From positions 1 through 53,404 of the forward strand of contig CAIWVW010000057.1 in the NCBI GenBank assembly GCA_903916255.1: 53,404 nucleotides of DNA, written 5' to 3'. Shown here in pieces: positions 34,199 to 42,742 of the stretch. The notes under the pieces are model-generated. The model did not search any database. It was not told the origin of the DNA and saw nothing but the letters and a program-made list of their open reading frames with translations. Numbering within the stretch: position 1 is the stretch's first letter; every line of letters starts with the position of its first letter. The position numbers and the translations under genes were made by a program. The stretch comes from an uncultured Bacteroidota bacterium (GTDB lineage: Bacteria; Bacteroidota; Bacteroidia; JABEUT01).

Positions 34199-35557
34199 TT
34201 ACCCAAACACCTTCCCGAAAAACTCCTCCATTTTGCCTACCGTAACAACTTTTATAGCTGTTTTTTCTGGAATACTCTTCTTATTGTAGCGGGAAATAAA
34301 GATTTGTTCAAAGCCCATTTTTTCTGCTTCGGAAATGCGTTGTTCAATCCGGTTCACGGGGCGTATTTCTCCTGAAAGGCCTATCTCTGCAGCAAAGCAG
34401 AATTTAGGCGAGACAGGTATTTCTTCGCTGGAGGAGAGTATGGCTGTAACAATGGCAAGGTCGGTGGCGGGGTCTTCCACTTTTATTCCGCCTGCAATAT
34501 TAAGGAATACATCTTTTGCCCCCAACCTGAAACCGCAGCGTTTTTCAAGCACTGCCAGCATCATGGATAGGCGGCGCAAATCATAACCGGTGGAGGAACG
34601 TTGCGGAGTTCCGTACACTGCGGAACTCACCAACGCCTGAGTCTCTATTAATAATGGTCTTGCTCCTTCGGTGATGGCTGCAATAGCCACACCGCTTACA
34701 GGCTCTTCGCGGGCTGTAATAAGCACTTCGGAGGGATTGCTTACTTCACGCAGACCACCTCCTGTCATTTCATAAATACCCAATTCATTGGTAGAGCCAA
34801 AACGGTTTTTAGTGGTGCGAAGTAATCTATATAAGTGATGCGTATCGCCTTCAAATTGCAATACCGTATCCACCATGTGCTCCAAAACTTTTGGCCCGGC
34901 AATAGAACCATCTTTCGTAATATGCCCAATGATAAAAACGGGCACCTGTGTGGTTTTTGCGTAACGCATCAAATCAGCGGTGCATTGTCGAATTTGCGAA
35001 ATGCTTCCCGGTGCTGAATCAATCTGGCCGGTGTAAAGTGTTTGTATGGAATCAATCACCAACAGTTGCGGCTTCACCGCTTCCGCCTGCTGGAAAATAT
35101 TTTGGATTAATGTCTCGGTAAGTATATAACACTCTTGGTTTTTTATGCCGATGCGTTTGGCACGCATATTCAACTGTTCCTGGCTTTCTTCTCCGGAGAT
35201 GTATAGTACACGCAAATTTTTAACGGCCAAGGCAATTTGCAACAGCAATGTGGATTTCCCAATTCCCGGTTCGCCACCAAACAAAGTGAGTGAGCCCGGT
35301 ACAAGCCCGTCACCCAACACACGATTCAATTCCTTGTCAGGCATAGTGATGCGGGGAGTGCTGCCGCTGGTGATTTCCGAAATTAATGTGGGCTTATCGG
35401 CGGCGGCTGTAAAGGCGTTTATAGTAGGTTTCGCTTCCTGCTGAATTACCTCTTCCACATAGGTGTTCCATTCCCCGCAGGAAGGGCATTTACCAATCCA
35501 TTTAGGGGATTGGGCCCCGCAATTCTGGCAGAAAAAAGCGCTCTTTACTTTAGCCAT
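34199..35557 (-). CDS. radA: DNA repair protein RadA (Sms)
   Basis: A 452-residue protein with the full RadA layout: N-terminal C4 zinc finger (Cys10, Cys13, Cys24, Cys27), RecA-like ATPase with Walker A GGEPGIGKST at 94-103, the RadA-specific KNRFG motif at 250-254 and a C-terminal Lon-protease-like domain (GLSGEIRPVNRIEQRISEAEKMGF). RadA is a hexameric helicase-like branch-migration protein that helps RecA-mediated recombination and repair. Its ATG is separated by one base from the stop of the VapC-type toxin gene, so it is probably translated from the same transcript. Confidence 0.96.
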   Translation of the reverse strand: MAKVKSAFFCQNCGAQSPKWIGKCPSCGEWNTYVEEVIQQEAKPTINAFTAAADKPTLISEITSGSTPRITMPDKELNRVLGDGLVPGSLTLFGGEPGIGKSTLLLQIALAVKNLRVLYISGEESQEQLNMRAKRIGIKNQECYILTETLIQNIFQQAEAVKPQLLVIDSIQTLYTGQIDSAPGSISQIRQCTADLMRYAKTTQVPVFIIGHITKDGSIAGPKVLEHMVDTVLQFEGDTHHLYRLLRTTKNRFGSTNELGIYEMTGGGLREVSNPSEVLITAREEPVSGVAIAAITEGARPLLIETQALVSSAVYGTPQRSSTGYDLRRLSMMLAVLEKRCGFRLGAKDVFLNIAGGIKVEDPATDLAIVTAILSSSEEIPVSPKFCFAAEIGLSGEIRPVNRIEQRISEAEKMGFEQIFISRYNKKSIPEKTAIKVVTVGKMEEFFGKVFG

Positions 35558-35558
35558 A

Positions 35559-35987
35559 TTATAGTACTACTGACAATCCTTCCATTTCCATTATTTTTTG
35601 CAAAATTTTATCAGAAGTAAGGAATTGGACGGTTTCGTCTTTTAACGAAACTGCGCAAGCTAATTGAATTGAATCCAATGTTCTTAGCCCCATTTCACGA
35701 TATTGGGTTAATAATTCTTTTGCTGAACGGATAATTTCCCTGTCAATAATGACCCAATTAAATTTTGGATAATCGTTTTCAAATAAACGAATTGCTTCTT
35801 TTGCTTCAGCTTCCTTTGTTTTTTCATATCTCACTTTTTTCCAAAATGCAGAAATAAATTCAATTTTCGTTAATTCGGATAAAAAAACAGCCTGATATTG
35901 AGGCAGTGTTTTTATTATTTTATCGCTGTCCGGCTCTTTATGATAGGCTTTTACAAGGGAAGATGTATCCAGATATATGCGTTTCAT
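35559..35987 (-). CDS. PIN-domain ribonuclease toxin, VapC-like
   Basis: A 142-residue single PIN domain. The acidic metal-binding residues are in place: Asp7 (IYLDTSSLVK), Glu43 (LTKIEFIS), Asp105 (LRTLDSIQLA) and Asp126 (FLTSDKILQ). VapC toxins are Mg/Mn-dependent endoribonucleases that cut initiator tRNA, other tRNAs or rRNA. Its start overlaps the stop of the preceding small gene by four bases (ATGA, 35984-35987), the usual antitoxin-toxin coupling, and its stop is one base before the radA start. Whether it still acts as a toxin cannot be judged from sequence; all four acidic residues remain. Confidence 0.88.
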   Translation of the reverse strand: MKRIYLDTSSLVKAYHKEPDSDKIIKTLPQYQAVFLSELTKIEFISAFWKKVRYEKTKEAEAKEAIRLFENDYPKFNWVIIDREIIRSAKELLTQYREMGLRTLDSIQLACAVSLKDETVQFLTSDKILQKIMEMEGLSVVL

Positions 35988-36199
35988 TCACTCCTTCTTT
36001 CTTCTATCACAGCATCACTTATTGAGCCCTTTATCCCCTTTGTTGCCTCCATCGACTGAAAAAAGGAGAATTCATTCAAATCAATGCCTTTAGTTTTTGT
36101 CTTCTTTTGTTTTAGAGTATTCAAATAGCTGTATACCTTTGGAAGTATATCTTCCGGCAAGGCATCAATCTCTTTAAGGATTTTTTGTTTTACAGTCAT
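35984..36199 (-). CDS. Antitoxin of the VapBC-like pair
   Basis: A 71-residue protein directly upstream of the PIN toxin and overlapping it by 4 bp. It opens with MTVKQKILKEIDALPEDILP, a helical start like DUF2281/VapB-type small antitoxins, and continues into a polar C-terminal tail (KGSISDAVIEERRSE) of the kind that wraps the toxin. No ribbon-helix-helix or AbrB fold is obvious. The call rests mainly on position and length. A perfect -7 element TAAATTTG sits 26 bp upstream. Confidence 0.75.
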   Translation of the reverse strand: MTVKQKILKEIDALPEDILPKVYSYLNTLKQKKTKTKGIDLNEFSFFQSMEATKGIKGSISDAVIEERRSE

Positions 36200-36224
36200 T
36201 GTCTCTTAGTTTCTTTTAACAGAA

Positions 36225-36232
36225 CAAATTTA
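36225..36232 (-). promoter_or_regulatory. -7 promoter element TAAATTTG of the antitoxin-toxin-radA unit
   Basis: On the minus strand TAAATTTG matches TAnnTTTG and lies 26 bp upstream of the antitoxin ATG at 36199. A TTG lies 17 bases further upstream, slightly closer than the usual -33 spacing. Confidence 0.55.
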
Positions 36233-36307
36233 AGCAATTTTTTACAACCCAAGTCCTTTCAGGAAACCTCCAAGTAATTACATAGAAACTTTCATTTCAA
36301 GCACTAT

Positions 36308-37735
36308 TTAGACGAACTTGATTTTCCTTGCTGCAAATGCACACATCCTTAGCAAAAGGAATCCATGTTTGAAGCGGGAAATATTAGTGGAACCGTAAGT
36401 GCGGTCGCGGTAGCGAATCGGTATTTCAACAATTTTAAGGTTGAGTTTATGCGCCCCGAAAATCAAATCGAAATCGCCGAATGGGTCAAAATCCCCAAAG
36501 AATTTCCGGTTCTCGATTAACCGCTGGTAATCTTTTTTGAAAATTACTTTGGTTCCGCAAAGGGTATCTTTAAATGGTTGTTCGAGCAACCATGTAAATG
36601 CCAGACTGAAAAATTTATTTCCTAATAAATTGAGGAAGCGCATAGCTTCTTTTTCCATTGGATATACAAGGCGTGAGCCATTCACAAAATCACCTTTGCC
36701 GGATGATATCGCCTGGTAGAATTTTGGTAAATCTTCCGGTGGAACGGTAAGGTCGGCATCCAGAATCATCAGGATGTCACTTGTTGCAATATCAAACCCG
36801 AGGCGCACCGCATCGCCTTTCCCTTTTCCTTTCTGGCGGTCTATTTTAATATCGTGTGTAGCGGAATATTTTTTCTGAATCTCCTGAATTTTATCCCAAG
36901 TATCATCTGTAGAATTTCCTTCAATAAAAATTACTTCAACATGCTTGCCAAATTTTGGCAGGCGTGTGATGGCATTTTCAATATTGCCGCTTTCATTTCG
37001 TGCAGGGATAACAACCGAAACTGAATATTTAGTGTTAGCTTCTTCCGTTGTAATTTCAGGTATAGGTTTTGCAAATGCAAACTGGTTGATACAGAAATAA
37101 CGGAAGAATGGCATTTTAGCCAGGAAGCCATTAAAGAATTCAGATAACAGTGGAATATAAATAGGGAACAGCATACGCCGAACATTGCGGTAAACATCAA
37201 ATCCCGATATATAAAGGAGGTTATTAATATCGCGCAGGGTGAGCCAGTTTTGGCGGGAGGGTGCTGATTTAAGCCCTAAAAATTCTGCCAGTTTCAGCAG
37301 GGGTTCCCACATGTAATTATAGTAGCTGACAATAATTTTTGTTCCCGGATGGCAGAGCTTGTTGAGTTGGAGCAGGACCTTTTCCACATCATCCAAATGG
37401 CCTATAAGATTGGAAAGAATAATAAGGTCAAACTTTTCAGTTAGCTGGATATCCTCGGCATTCATGCAATGGAACTCCACATCGGGAAACTGCTTTTTGC
37501 CATTTTCTATCATGGCCGGACTGAAATCAATGCCCACTTTATGCTTGCCTTTCAGTTTGCCAATCAATTCGCCGGTGCCGCAGCCTACCTCCAATACGGA
37601 TATTTCTTCGTGGGAAAAATAATTGCAGAAAAAGGTAATATCCTTCCAGTAATAGCCATTTAACCAGCCTTTACGCGGTTTTTTCTGCGCTACTTTGTCA
37701 AAATATTCCAGTCTCGATGTCGCTTCTATACTCAC
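36308..37735 (-). CDS. Methyltransferase - family 2 glycosyltransferase fusion protein
   Basis: A 475-residue protein. Residues about 1-215 are a class I SAM-dependent methyltransferase (VLEVGCGTGELIGKLKGKHK, then NAEDIQL and FDLIILSNLIGHLDD). Residues about 230-475 are a GT2 domain of the dolichyl-phosphate/polyprenyl-phosphate type: YSVSVVIPARNESGNIENAI, ILDADLTVPPEDL, GSRLVYPMEKEAMRF, and the late RYRDRTYGSTNISRFKHGF. It has no membrane anchor at its C-terminus, unlike many DPM1-like enzymes. A plausible job is building a polyprenyl-linked sugar while methylating a related lipid or sugar, but this is inferred. It is divergent from the phosphodiesterase and next to the YfhO-type protein. 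Fusion of the two domains is seen in Bacteroidota genomes, but I know of no characterised example. Confidence 0.85.
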   Translation of the reverse strand: MSIEATSRLEYFDKVAQKKPRKGWLNGYYWKDITFFCNYFSHEEISVLEVGCGTGELIGKLKGKHKVGIDFSPAMIENGKKQFPDVEFHCMNAEDIQLTEKFDLIILSNLIGHLDDVEKVLLQLNKLCHPGTKIIVSYYNYMWEPLLKLAEFLGLKSAPSRQNWLTLRDINNLLYISGFDVYRNVRRMLFPIYIPLLSEFFNGFLAKMPFFRYFCINQFAFAKPIPEITTEEANTKYSVSVVIPARNESGNIENAITRLPKFGKHVEVIFIEGNSTDDTWDKIQEIQKKYSATHDIKIDRQKGKGKGDAVRLGFDIATSDILMILDADLTVPPEDLPKFYQAISSGKGDFVNGSRLVYPMEKEAMRFLNLLGNKFFSLAFTWLLEQPFKDTLCGTKVIFKKDYQRLIENRKFFGDFDPFGDFDLIFGAHKLNLKIVEIPIRYRDRTYGSTNISRFKHGFLLLRMCAFAARKIKFV

Positions 37736-37851
37736 AGTATTCTAAAATTGAACGGGTAAAAATAGTTAATATCTTCAAAATAGCTAATAGCCCATAACTG
37801 GGGGCTAGTAGTTTTAAAATACAAATTGCATGATTTAGAACATTTTTTCCG

Positions 37852-37859
37852 TATGTTTG
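37852..37859 (+). promoter_or_regulatory. -7 promoter element TATGTTTG for the phosphodiesterase
   Basis: A perfect TAnnTTTG, 14 bp before the ATG at 37874. A TTG lies 23 bases upstream of it, a bit far from the usual -33 distance. The position supports the start at 37874 rather than earlier in-frame codons. Confidence 0.5.
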
Positions 37860-37873
37860 TTTTGACTAAGCCT

Positions 37874-38698
37874 ATGACATCAATTTACGGACATCGCGGA
37901 GCACGGGGCTTATACCCTGAGAATACGATAGAGAGTTTTCTTTATGCGGCAGGCCTTGGCTTGGCCGGGATTGAACTGGATTTGGTTATTTCCAAAGATG
38001 ATAAAGTGGTAGTGTCCCACGAGCCGTGGATGAACCCTAAAACCTGCACCAAACCAAATAATTCCAACGTAAGCTTCCTGAGGCGAAAGAACCTTTACAG
38101 GATGAATTATGAGGATATAAAGAAATATGATTGCGGGCTTCGGGGTAACCCCTATTTCCCGGAACAAAAGAAAATGCCTGCATATAAGCCATTATTAACG
38201 GAAGTAATAGAGAAGGTAGAATCCTTTGTGAAGCAAAATGCTCTTCCGTTGCCCGTCTATGTTATCGAAATAAAAAGCATGTGGATTACCGACGATGAAA
38301 TGCACCCTCTGCCGGTTGAATTTGTAAGGCTGGTATTGGCTGAGCTTTTGCCGTTCAATATCAATAACCGCATACTAATACAATCATTCGATATGCGGCC
38401 TTTGAATATTCTCAATGAAAACAATCCGGGTTTTATGCTGGGTATGCTGGTGCGTAGCCCGCGATTTATTAAACGGAGAATGAAATCACTTACCTTTATT
38501 CCCGATACTTGCGGGACCCATTACAAGCTTACTTCCGAAAAATGGGTAAAAAAAATCCACGATTTAGGCATGAAATCGCTGGTATGGACCGAAAATGAAA
38601 AGCCCGATATGTTAAATCATCTTAAAATGGGGGTTGATGGCATTATAACAGACTATCCTGACAGAGCTATTGAAGCCTTAAAAGAATTTCAGAAATAA
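37874..38698 (+). CDS. Glycerophosphodiester phosphodiesterase family protein
   Basis: A 274-residue protein from the ATG at 37874 (MTSIYGHRGARG), or 281 from a 37853 ATG; the -7 element within that longer reading favours 37874. It shows the GDPD TIM-barrel signature: HRGARGLYPENTIESF, ELDLVISKDDKVVVSHEP, and later IEIKS, IQSFDMRPL, WTENEKPDMLNHLKMGVDGIITDYPD. The enzyme hydrolyses glycerophosphodiesters to glycerol-3-phosphate and an alcohol. There is no signal peptide, so it is cytosolic. It is divergent from the methyltransferase-GT2 gene and 33 bp before the YfhO gene, which has its own promoter. Confidence 0.88.
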   Translation: MTSIYGHRGARGLYPENTIESFLYAAGLGLAGIELDLVISKDDKVVVSHEPWMNPKTCTKPNNSNVSFLRRKNLYRMNYEDIKKYDCGLRGNPYFPEQKKMPAYKPLLTEVIEKVESFVKQNALPLPVYVIEIKSMWITDDEMHPLPVEFVRLVLAELLPFNINNRILIQSFDMRPLNILNENNPGFMLGMLVRSPRFIKRRMKSLTFIPDTCGTHYKLTSEKWVKKIHDLGMKSLVWTENEKPDMLNHLKMGVDGIITDYPDRAIEALKEFQK

Positions 38699-38706
38699 AA
38701 GAATTC

Positions 38707-38714
38707 TATCTTTG
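38707..38714 (+). promoter_or_regulatory. -7 promoter element TATCTTTG for the YfhO-type gene
   Basis: A perfect TAnnTTTG placed eight bases past the phosphodiesterase stop and 17 bp before the ATG at 38732. No clear -33 TTG is seen. Confidence 0.5.
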
Positions 38715-38731
38715 CTTTTTTATTAAACCTT

Positions 38732-41356
38732 ATGAAGAGCACCGCAAAGCCCACATCGTTGAAACCCGCATCTCCACCCAGCAAATTTAGTAAATGGCTG
38801 CCGAATATTATAGCCATACTTGTTTTTGCAATAATTGCCATTATCTATTTTTTCCCTGCATTAAAGGGAATGGTGCTTTCACAAAGCGATATCACCCAGT
38901 TTTTAGGTTCATCGCATGAAATTGTAGATTTCCGTGCCAAGTATCATACAGAGCCTTTGTGGACCAATTCCACATTTGCAGGTATGCCCGCTTACCCTAT
39001 ATCTACTGAATATCCGTCAAATTTAGTTCATTATCTTTTTGTAGGCTTGCTGAAATGGCTGCCGTTTCCATGCGCTTTTTTCTTCCTGTTTTGTATCGGA
39101 TTCTATATTCTTCTTCGTGTATTGGATGTTAACCCTTGGGTGGCAATTATCGGTTCTTTGGCGTATGGATTCTCATCCTATTTTTTCATAATTCTTGGTG
39201 TAGGGCATAACTCCAAAGCGGCTGCAATTGCTTTTATGGCACCGGTTTTGGCAGGTATAATTCTTGCATTTAAAGGTAAACGATTGCAAGGTGCTGTATT
39301 AACAGCGCTTGCCCTTGCCCTGGAACTTTTTTCCGACCATCCTCAAATTACTTATTATTTATTCATGATGGTAATTGTATATGCCATTCTTGAACTGCTG
39401 AAAGCAATAAAAGACAAAGCGCTGCCTGCTTATTTTAAAACAGTCGGGGTACTTGCCATAGCTGCCGGAATAGCTGTCGGTACTGATATTACAAGCCTTT
39501 GGATGACCTATGATTACGGAAAAGCTTCTACCCGCGGCAAATCGGATTTGACATTGAACGGAGAAAATAAAACAGCCGGTTTAACAGTAGAATACGCTAC
39601 ACAATGGAGCTATGGTGTTCCGGAAACATTTTCATTGTTGATACCCAATTATCAGGGTGGCGGCAATAAAGCATTAGGTTCTGATAAAGATGCCATAAAA
39701 GATATTGACCCTCAATATAAGGAGACAGTCGCAAATTTCGACCAATACTGGGGAGACCAAGGTATAACATCGGGCCCCGTATATGTCGGTGCTATTATTT
39801 GCTTCTTTGCATTTCTCGGGCTGTTTATAATTAAAGGTCCTGTGAAATGGTTTGTATTTTTTACAACCATTTTGTCTGTAACGCTTTCATGGGGGCATAA
39901 TTTCCAATCGATGACGGATTTGTTTTTCTCCTACTTCCCTGGCTATAATAAATTCCGCTCTGTGTCCATGATATTGGTGATTGCGGAACTTTCCATACCC
40001 CTCCTGGCTGTCCTGGCTATTGACAGGATATTTAAAAGCAAGAAATTTTTGGAAGAAAGCATACCTGTAATCGGCAAAAAGATGATGTCCGGAAGGAACA
40101 TATTTTTCGGTTCGCTCATTGTTGTCGGTGGATTCACAGTTCTTGCTTTTATTACACCCACCACCTTTAGCAGTATGGAAAGAACTAATGAGGTAAATAA
40201 TATGTTGCAGGAAGACCAGCAGCAATCGGGTGGAAGGATGTCCCAGTCTCAGATAAATAGCGAAAGGCAAGGTATAGAACAAATAATGCCCTATGTTGTT
40301 GAAGCCAGAAAGCATGTATTCACCGCCGATGCCGCACGAAGCAGCATATTTATTATTCTGGCTGCGCTGATTGCCTGGCTCTATATGAAGAAAATAATAG
40401 ATTGGAAATGGTTTGTTGCTGTAATGGGTGTATTTATTGTAGCCGATATGTTCCCATTGGATAAGCGATACTTGAGCGACAACAACTTTAAAACCAAGCA
40501 ACCCGTCAGCGAGCAGTTCCAGCCCGATGAAGCGGACCAGGAAATCTTGCGCGACACAACATTGGATTATCGTGTTATTAATACCACTATGGCACTCGAC
40601 CAGGATGGAATAACTTGTTATTTCCATAAATCGCTGGGCGGTTATAATGGCGCTAAAATGAAACGCTATAATGAATTGATGACCTATCATATTAACAGGG
40701 AACTGCGTGGAATTTATCAGGCATTAAATGGCCAGCCTGCTTACCTGAGCGTGCTTAATATGCTGAACACAAAATATGCAATTGTGGAAGTGAAAGGAGG
40801 ACAAAAAGTGGCAGCTCCAATTCCCGGAGCGCTTGGCAATGCATGGTTTGTGGATAATTACAGGAAAGTAGATAATGCCGATTCTGAGATTATTGCATTG
40901 GATAATTTCACCCCTGCAACAACAGCTATCGTGGATAAGCGTTTCAGCGATTATTTAAAAATAAATGCAAGCCAGCCGCATGATTCTACCGCGGGAATAA
41001 GAATGACAACCTATGAACCAAACGACCTGAATTATGTTTCACATTCTAAAACGGATAGGCTCGCGGTATTCTCTGAAATATATTACAAGGAAAATGGCTG
41101 GCAAGCATACATAGATGGACAACCTGCCGACCATATAGAAGTGAATTATGTGCTAAGAGGTATGATAATTCCTGCCGGAAATCATACCATAGAATTCAAG
41201 TTTCATCCTTCGCATTATTTCATCGGCGAGAAAATATCGTTGGCAAGTTCTATCATTCTTTTCGGCGGTTGTATAGGATTCTTGTTTATGCAATTCCGCA
41301 AGAAAAAGGGGGACGGTCCCCTGCCAATTAAAGAGGAGCCAAATCCTGCGAAATGA
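38732..41356 (+). CDS. YfhO-family polytopic membrane protein (putative GT-C glycosyltransferase)
   Basis: An 874-residue protein with a membrane segment at about 25-47, an exposed acidic loop (MVLSQSDITQFLGSSHEIVDF, WTNSTFAGMPAYPI), then about ten more helices to residue 570 and a large C-terminal periplasmic domain with a last helix near 830-855. This plan and the motif order match the YfhO/GT-C membrane glycosyltransferase family, in which a polyprenyl-phosphate sugar is used as donor outside the membrane; in Bacillus, YfhO works with a GT2 (CsbB-type) enzyme and a flippase in three-component glycosylation. Its stop overlaps the GT4 start by 4 bp (ATGA, 41353-41356). The acceptor in this organism is unknown. 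Confidence 0.75.
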   Translation: MKSTAKPTSLKPASPPSKFSKWLPNIIAILVFAIIAIIYFFPALKGMVLSQSDITQFLGSSHEIVDFRAKYHTEPLWTNSTFAGMPAYPISTEYPSNLVHYLFVGLLKWLPFPCAFFFLFCIGFYILLRVLDVNPWVAIIGSLAYGFSSYFFIILGVGHNSKAAAIAFMAPVLAGIILAFKGKRLQGAVLTALALALELFSDHPQITYYLFMMVIVYAILELLKAIKDKALPAYFKTVGVLAIAAGIAVGTDITSLWMTYDYGKASTRGKSDLTLNGENKTAGLTVEYATQWSYGVPETFSLLIPNYQGGGNKALGSDKDAIKDIDPQYKETVANFDQYWGDQGITSGPVYVGAIICFFAFLGLFIIKGPVKWFVFFTTILSVTLSWGHNFQSMTDLFFSYFPGYNKFRSVSMILVIAELSIPLLAVLAIDRIFKSKKFLEESIPVIGKKMMSGRNIFFGSLIVVGGFTVLAFITPTTFSSMERTNEVNNMLQEDQQQSGGRMSQSQINSERQGIEQIMPYVVEARKHVFTADAARSSIFIILAALIAWLYMKKIIDWKWFVAVMGVFIVADMFPLDKRYLSDNNFKTKQPVSEQFQPDEADQEILRDTTLDYRVINTTMALDQDGITCYFHKSLGGYNGAKMKRYNELMTYHINRELRGIYQALNGQPAYLSVLNMLNTKYAIVEVKGGQKVAAPIPGALGNAWFVDNYRKVDNADSEIIALDNFTPATTAIVDKRFSDYLKINASQPHDSTAGIRMTTYEPNDLNYVSHSKTDRLAVFSEIYYKENGWQAYIDGQPADHIEVNYVLRGMIIPAGNHTIEFKFHPSHYFIGEKISLASSIILFGGCIGFLFMQFRKKKGDGPLPIKEEPNPAK

Positions 41357-42705
41357 AGAAGGTTCTTATTATTACCTATTACTGGCCACCCAGCGGTGGC
41401 GCGGGGGTTCAGCGCTGGTTGAAATTTACCAAGTACCTGCGCGATTATGGATGGGAACCGATAATTTATACACCGGAAAATCCTGAATCGCCGAATAATG
41501 ATGCATCATTGGAGAAGGATTTACCCAAAAACCTGACCGTATTGAAAACAAAAATTTGGGAACCTTATGATTTTTATAAGGTATTTATCGGGCAGAAAAG
41601 AGACCAAAAGGTAAATGCAGCTTTCCTTACGGAATCAAAGAAACCAAAGAAGTTTGAAAAGATAGCGGTTTGGATACGCGGTAATTTTTTCATTCCCGAT
41701 GCACGGAAATTTTGGGTGAAACCATCTATCCAACATTTGCAAAATTATGTAAAGAGTAATCCAGTTGATGCGGTTATTTCAACGGGGCCTCCCCATAGTA
41801 TGCACCTTATTGCACTGGGGTTAAAAAGAAAGCTGAATATCCCCTGGATGGCTGATTTCCGCGACCCATGGACCAACATAGATTTCTATTCCAAACTTAT
41901 GCTAACTTCGTTTGCAGACCGTAAACACAAGCGTTTGGAATTAGAAGTTCTGAAAGAAGCGGATGTAGTTACCTGCGTTGGCAAAACATGGTTGGATGAA
42001 TTGGAAGAATTATATAAAAAAGGAAATCCTTCCCTCTCTAGTGGTAGAGAGGGGTCGGGGGTGAGTACTTCGAAATTCAAATTCATCTCCAATGGCTATG
42101 ACCCCGATGATTATACAGATGAAAAAGTAGAAGCCGATAAAAAATTCAGCATCGTTTATATTGGCACATTAGACAAAAGCCGCAACCCGGGAATACTTTG
42201 GAAAACATTATCGGATATAGTAAAAAAGAATAAAGATTTTGCCAATGACCTTCAACTGAAATTAGTCGGTAAAACCGATATAGCGGTTACGGAAGATATT
42301 GAAAACAATGGCCTGAAGCCATACATGGAGAAGATTGCCTACCTGACTCATGCAGAGGTTACACAAGTGCAAAAAAAATCGCAAGTGTTGCTATTACTCA
42401 TCAACAATACGCCTAATGCAATGGGTATTACAACTGGAAAACTCTTTGAATACTTTGCTGCCAAACGCCCCATATTATGCATAGGCCCGGAAGGCGGAGA
42501 TGCCGATAAAATTTTGGAAGAAACTAAAGGCGGGCTTATATCCGGCTATGAAGACAGCCAAACACTGGAAGCCAATATCCTTTATTTTTATAACAAATAC
42601 AAACAGGGATATTTGCCTTGTGAAAGTATAAATATTGAAAAATATTCAAGAAAAATGCTGACAGGTGAGGTTGCTGAGGTGTTGAACGATATAACTAAGA
42701 ACTAA
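41353..42705 (+). CDS. Glycosyltransferase family 4 protein
   Basis: A 450-residue GT-B enzyme: N-terminal acceptor half opening KKVLIITYYWPPSGGAGVQR, with DFRDPWTN near 170; C-terminal donor half from about 260 (FSIVYIGTLDKSRNPGILW) with the nucleotide-sugar region LFEYFAAKRPILCIGPEGGDADKIL. This type is common in Bacteroidota surface polysaccharide and lipid-glycan loci; the sugar is not predictable. It is coupled to the YfhO gene by a 4-bp overlap. Inside the coding region, residues about 226-239 (NPSLSSGREGSGVS) are encoded by a palindromic DNA element (42026-42064) that looks like an in-frame insert in the loop between the two halves. Confidence 0.9.
   Translation: MKKVLIITYYWPPSGGAGVQRWLKFTKYLRDYGWEPIIYTPENPESPNNDASLEKDLPKNLTVLKTKIWEPYDFYKVFIGQKRDQKVNAAFLTESKKPKKFEKIAVWIRGNFFIPDARKFWVKPSIQHLQNYVKSNPVDAVISTGPPHSMHLIALGLKRKLNIPWMADFRDPWTNIDFYSKLMLTSFADRKHKRLELEVLKEADVVTCVGKTWLDELEELYKKGNPSLSSGREGSGVSTSKFKFISNGYDPDDYTDEKVEADKKFSIVYIGTLDKSRNPGILWKTLSDIVKKNKDFANDLQLKLVGKTDIAVTEDIENNGLKPYMEKIAYLTHAEVTQVQKKSQVLLLLINNTPNAMGITTGKLFEYFAAKRPILCIGPEGGDADKILEETKGGLISGYEDSQTLEANILYFYNKYKQGYLPCESINIEKYSRKMLTGEVAEVLNDITKN
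42026..42064. repeat. In-frame palindromic element in the GT4 gene
   Basis: CCCTCTCTA (42032-42040) and TAGAGAGGG (42045-42053) form a 9-bp hairpin with loop GTGG, followed by GGGGTCGGGGG. It begins AATCCT and encodes NP-S...GSG. The thiL element at 48808-48844 shares AATCCT at the start and GGGGTCGGGGG at the end, in the same reading frame. Confidence 0.75.
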
Positions 42706-42712
42706 TTATTCC

Positions 42713-42720
42713 TACATTCG
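42713..42720 (+). promoter_or_regulatory. Possible -7 element TACATTCG for the GH92 gene
   Basis: TACATTCG differs by one base from TAnnTTTG and lies 22 bp before the TTG start at 42743. Confidence 0.35.
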
Positions 42721-42742
42721 CCTTTACAAACACCCTCACATC

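Noticed and set aside
37736-37873. Imperfect inverted repeat (TAGCCC...GGGGCTA) near 37786-37810 as a terminator
   Set aside because: It has no T-tract in the right place and lies between two divergent starts; more likely a repeat remnant or promoter region.
39887-40690. 267-codon open frame on the minus strand inside the YfhO-type gene
   Set aside because: It lies entirely antisense to a well-supported membrane protein gene, has no signal of coding (no family, odd composition) and is a by-product of codon bias.
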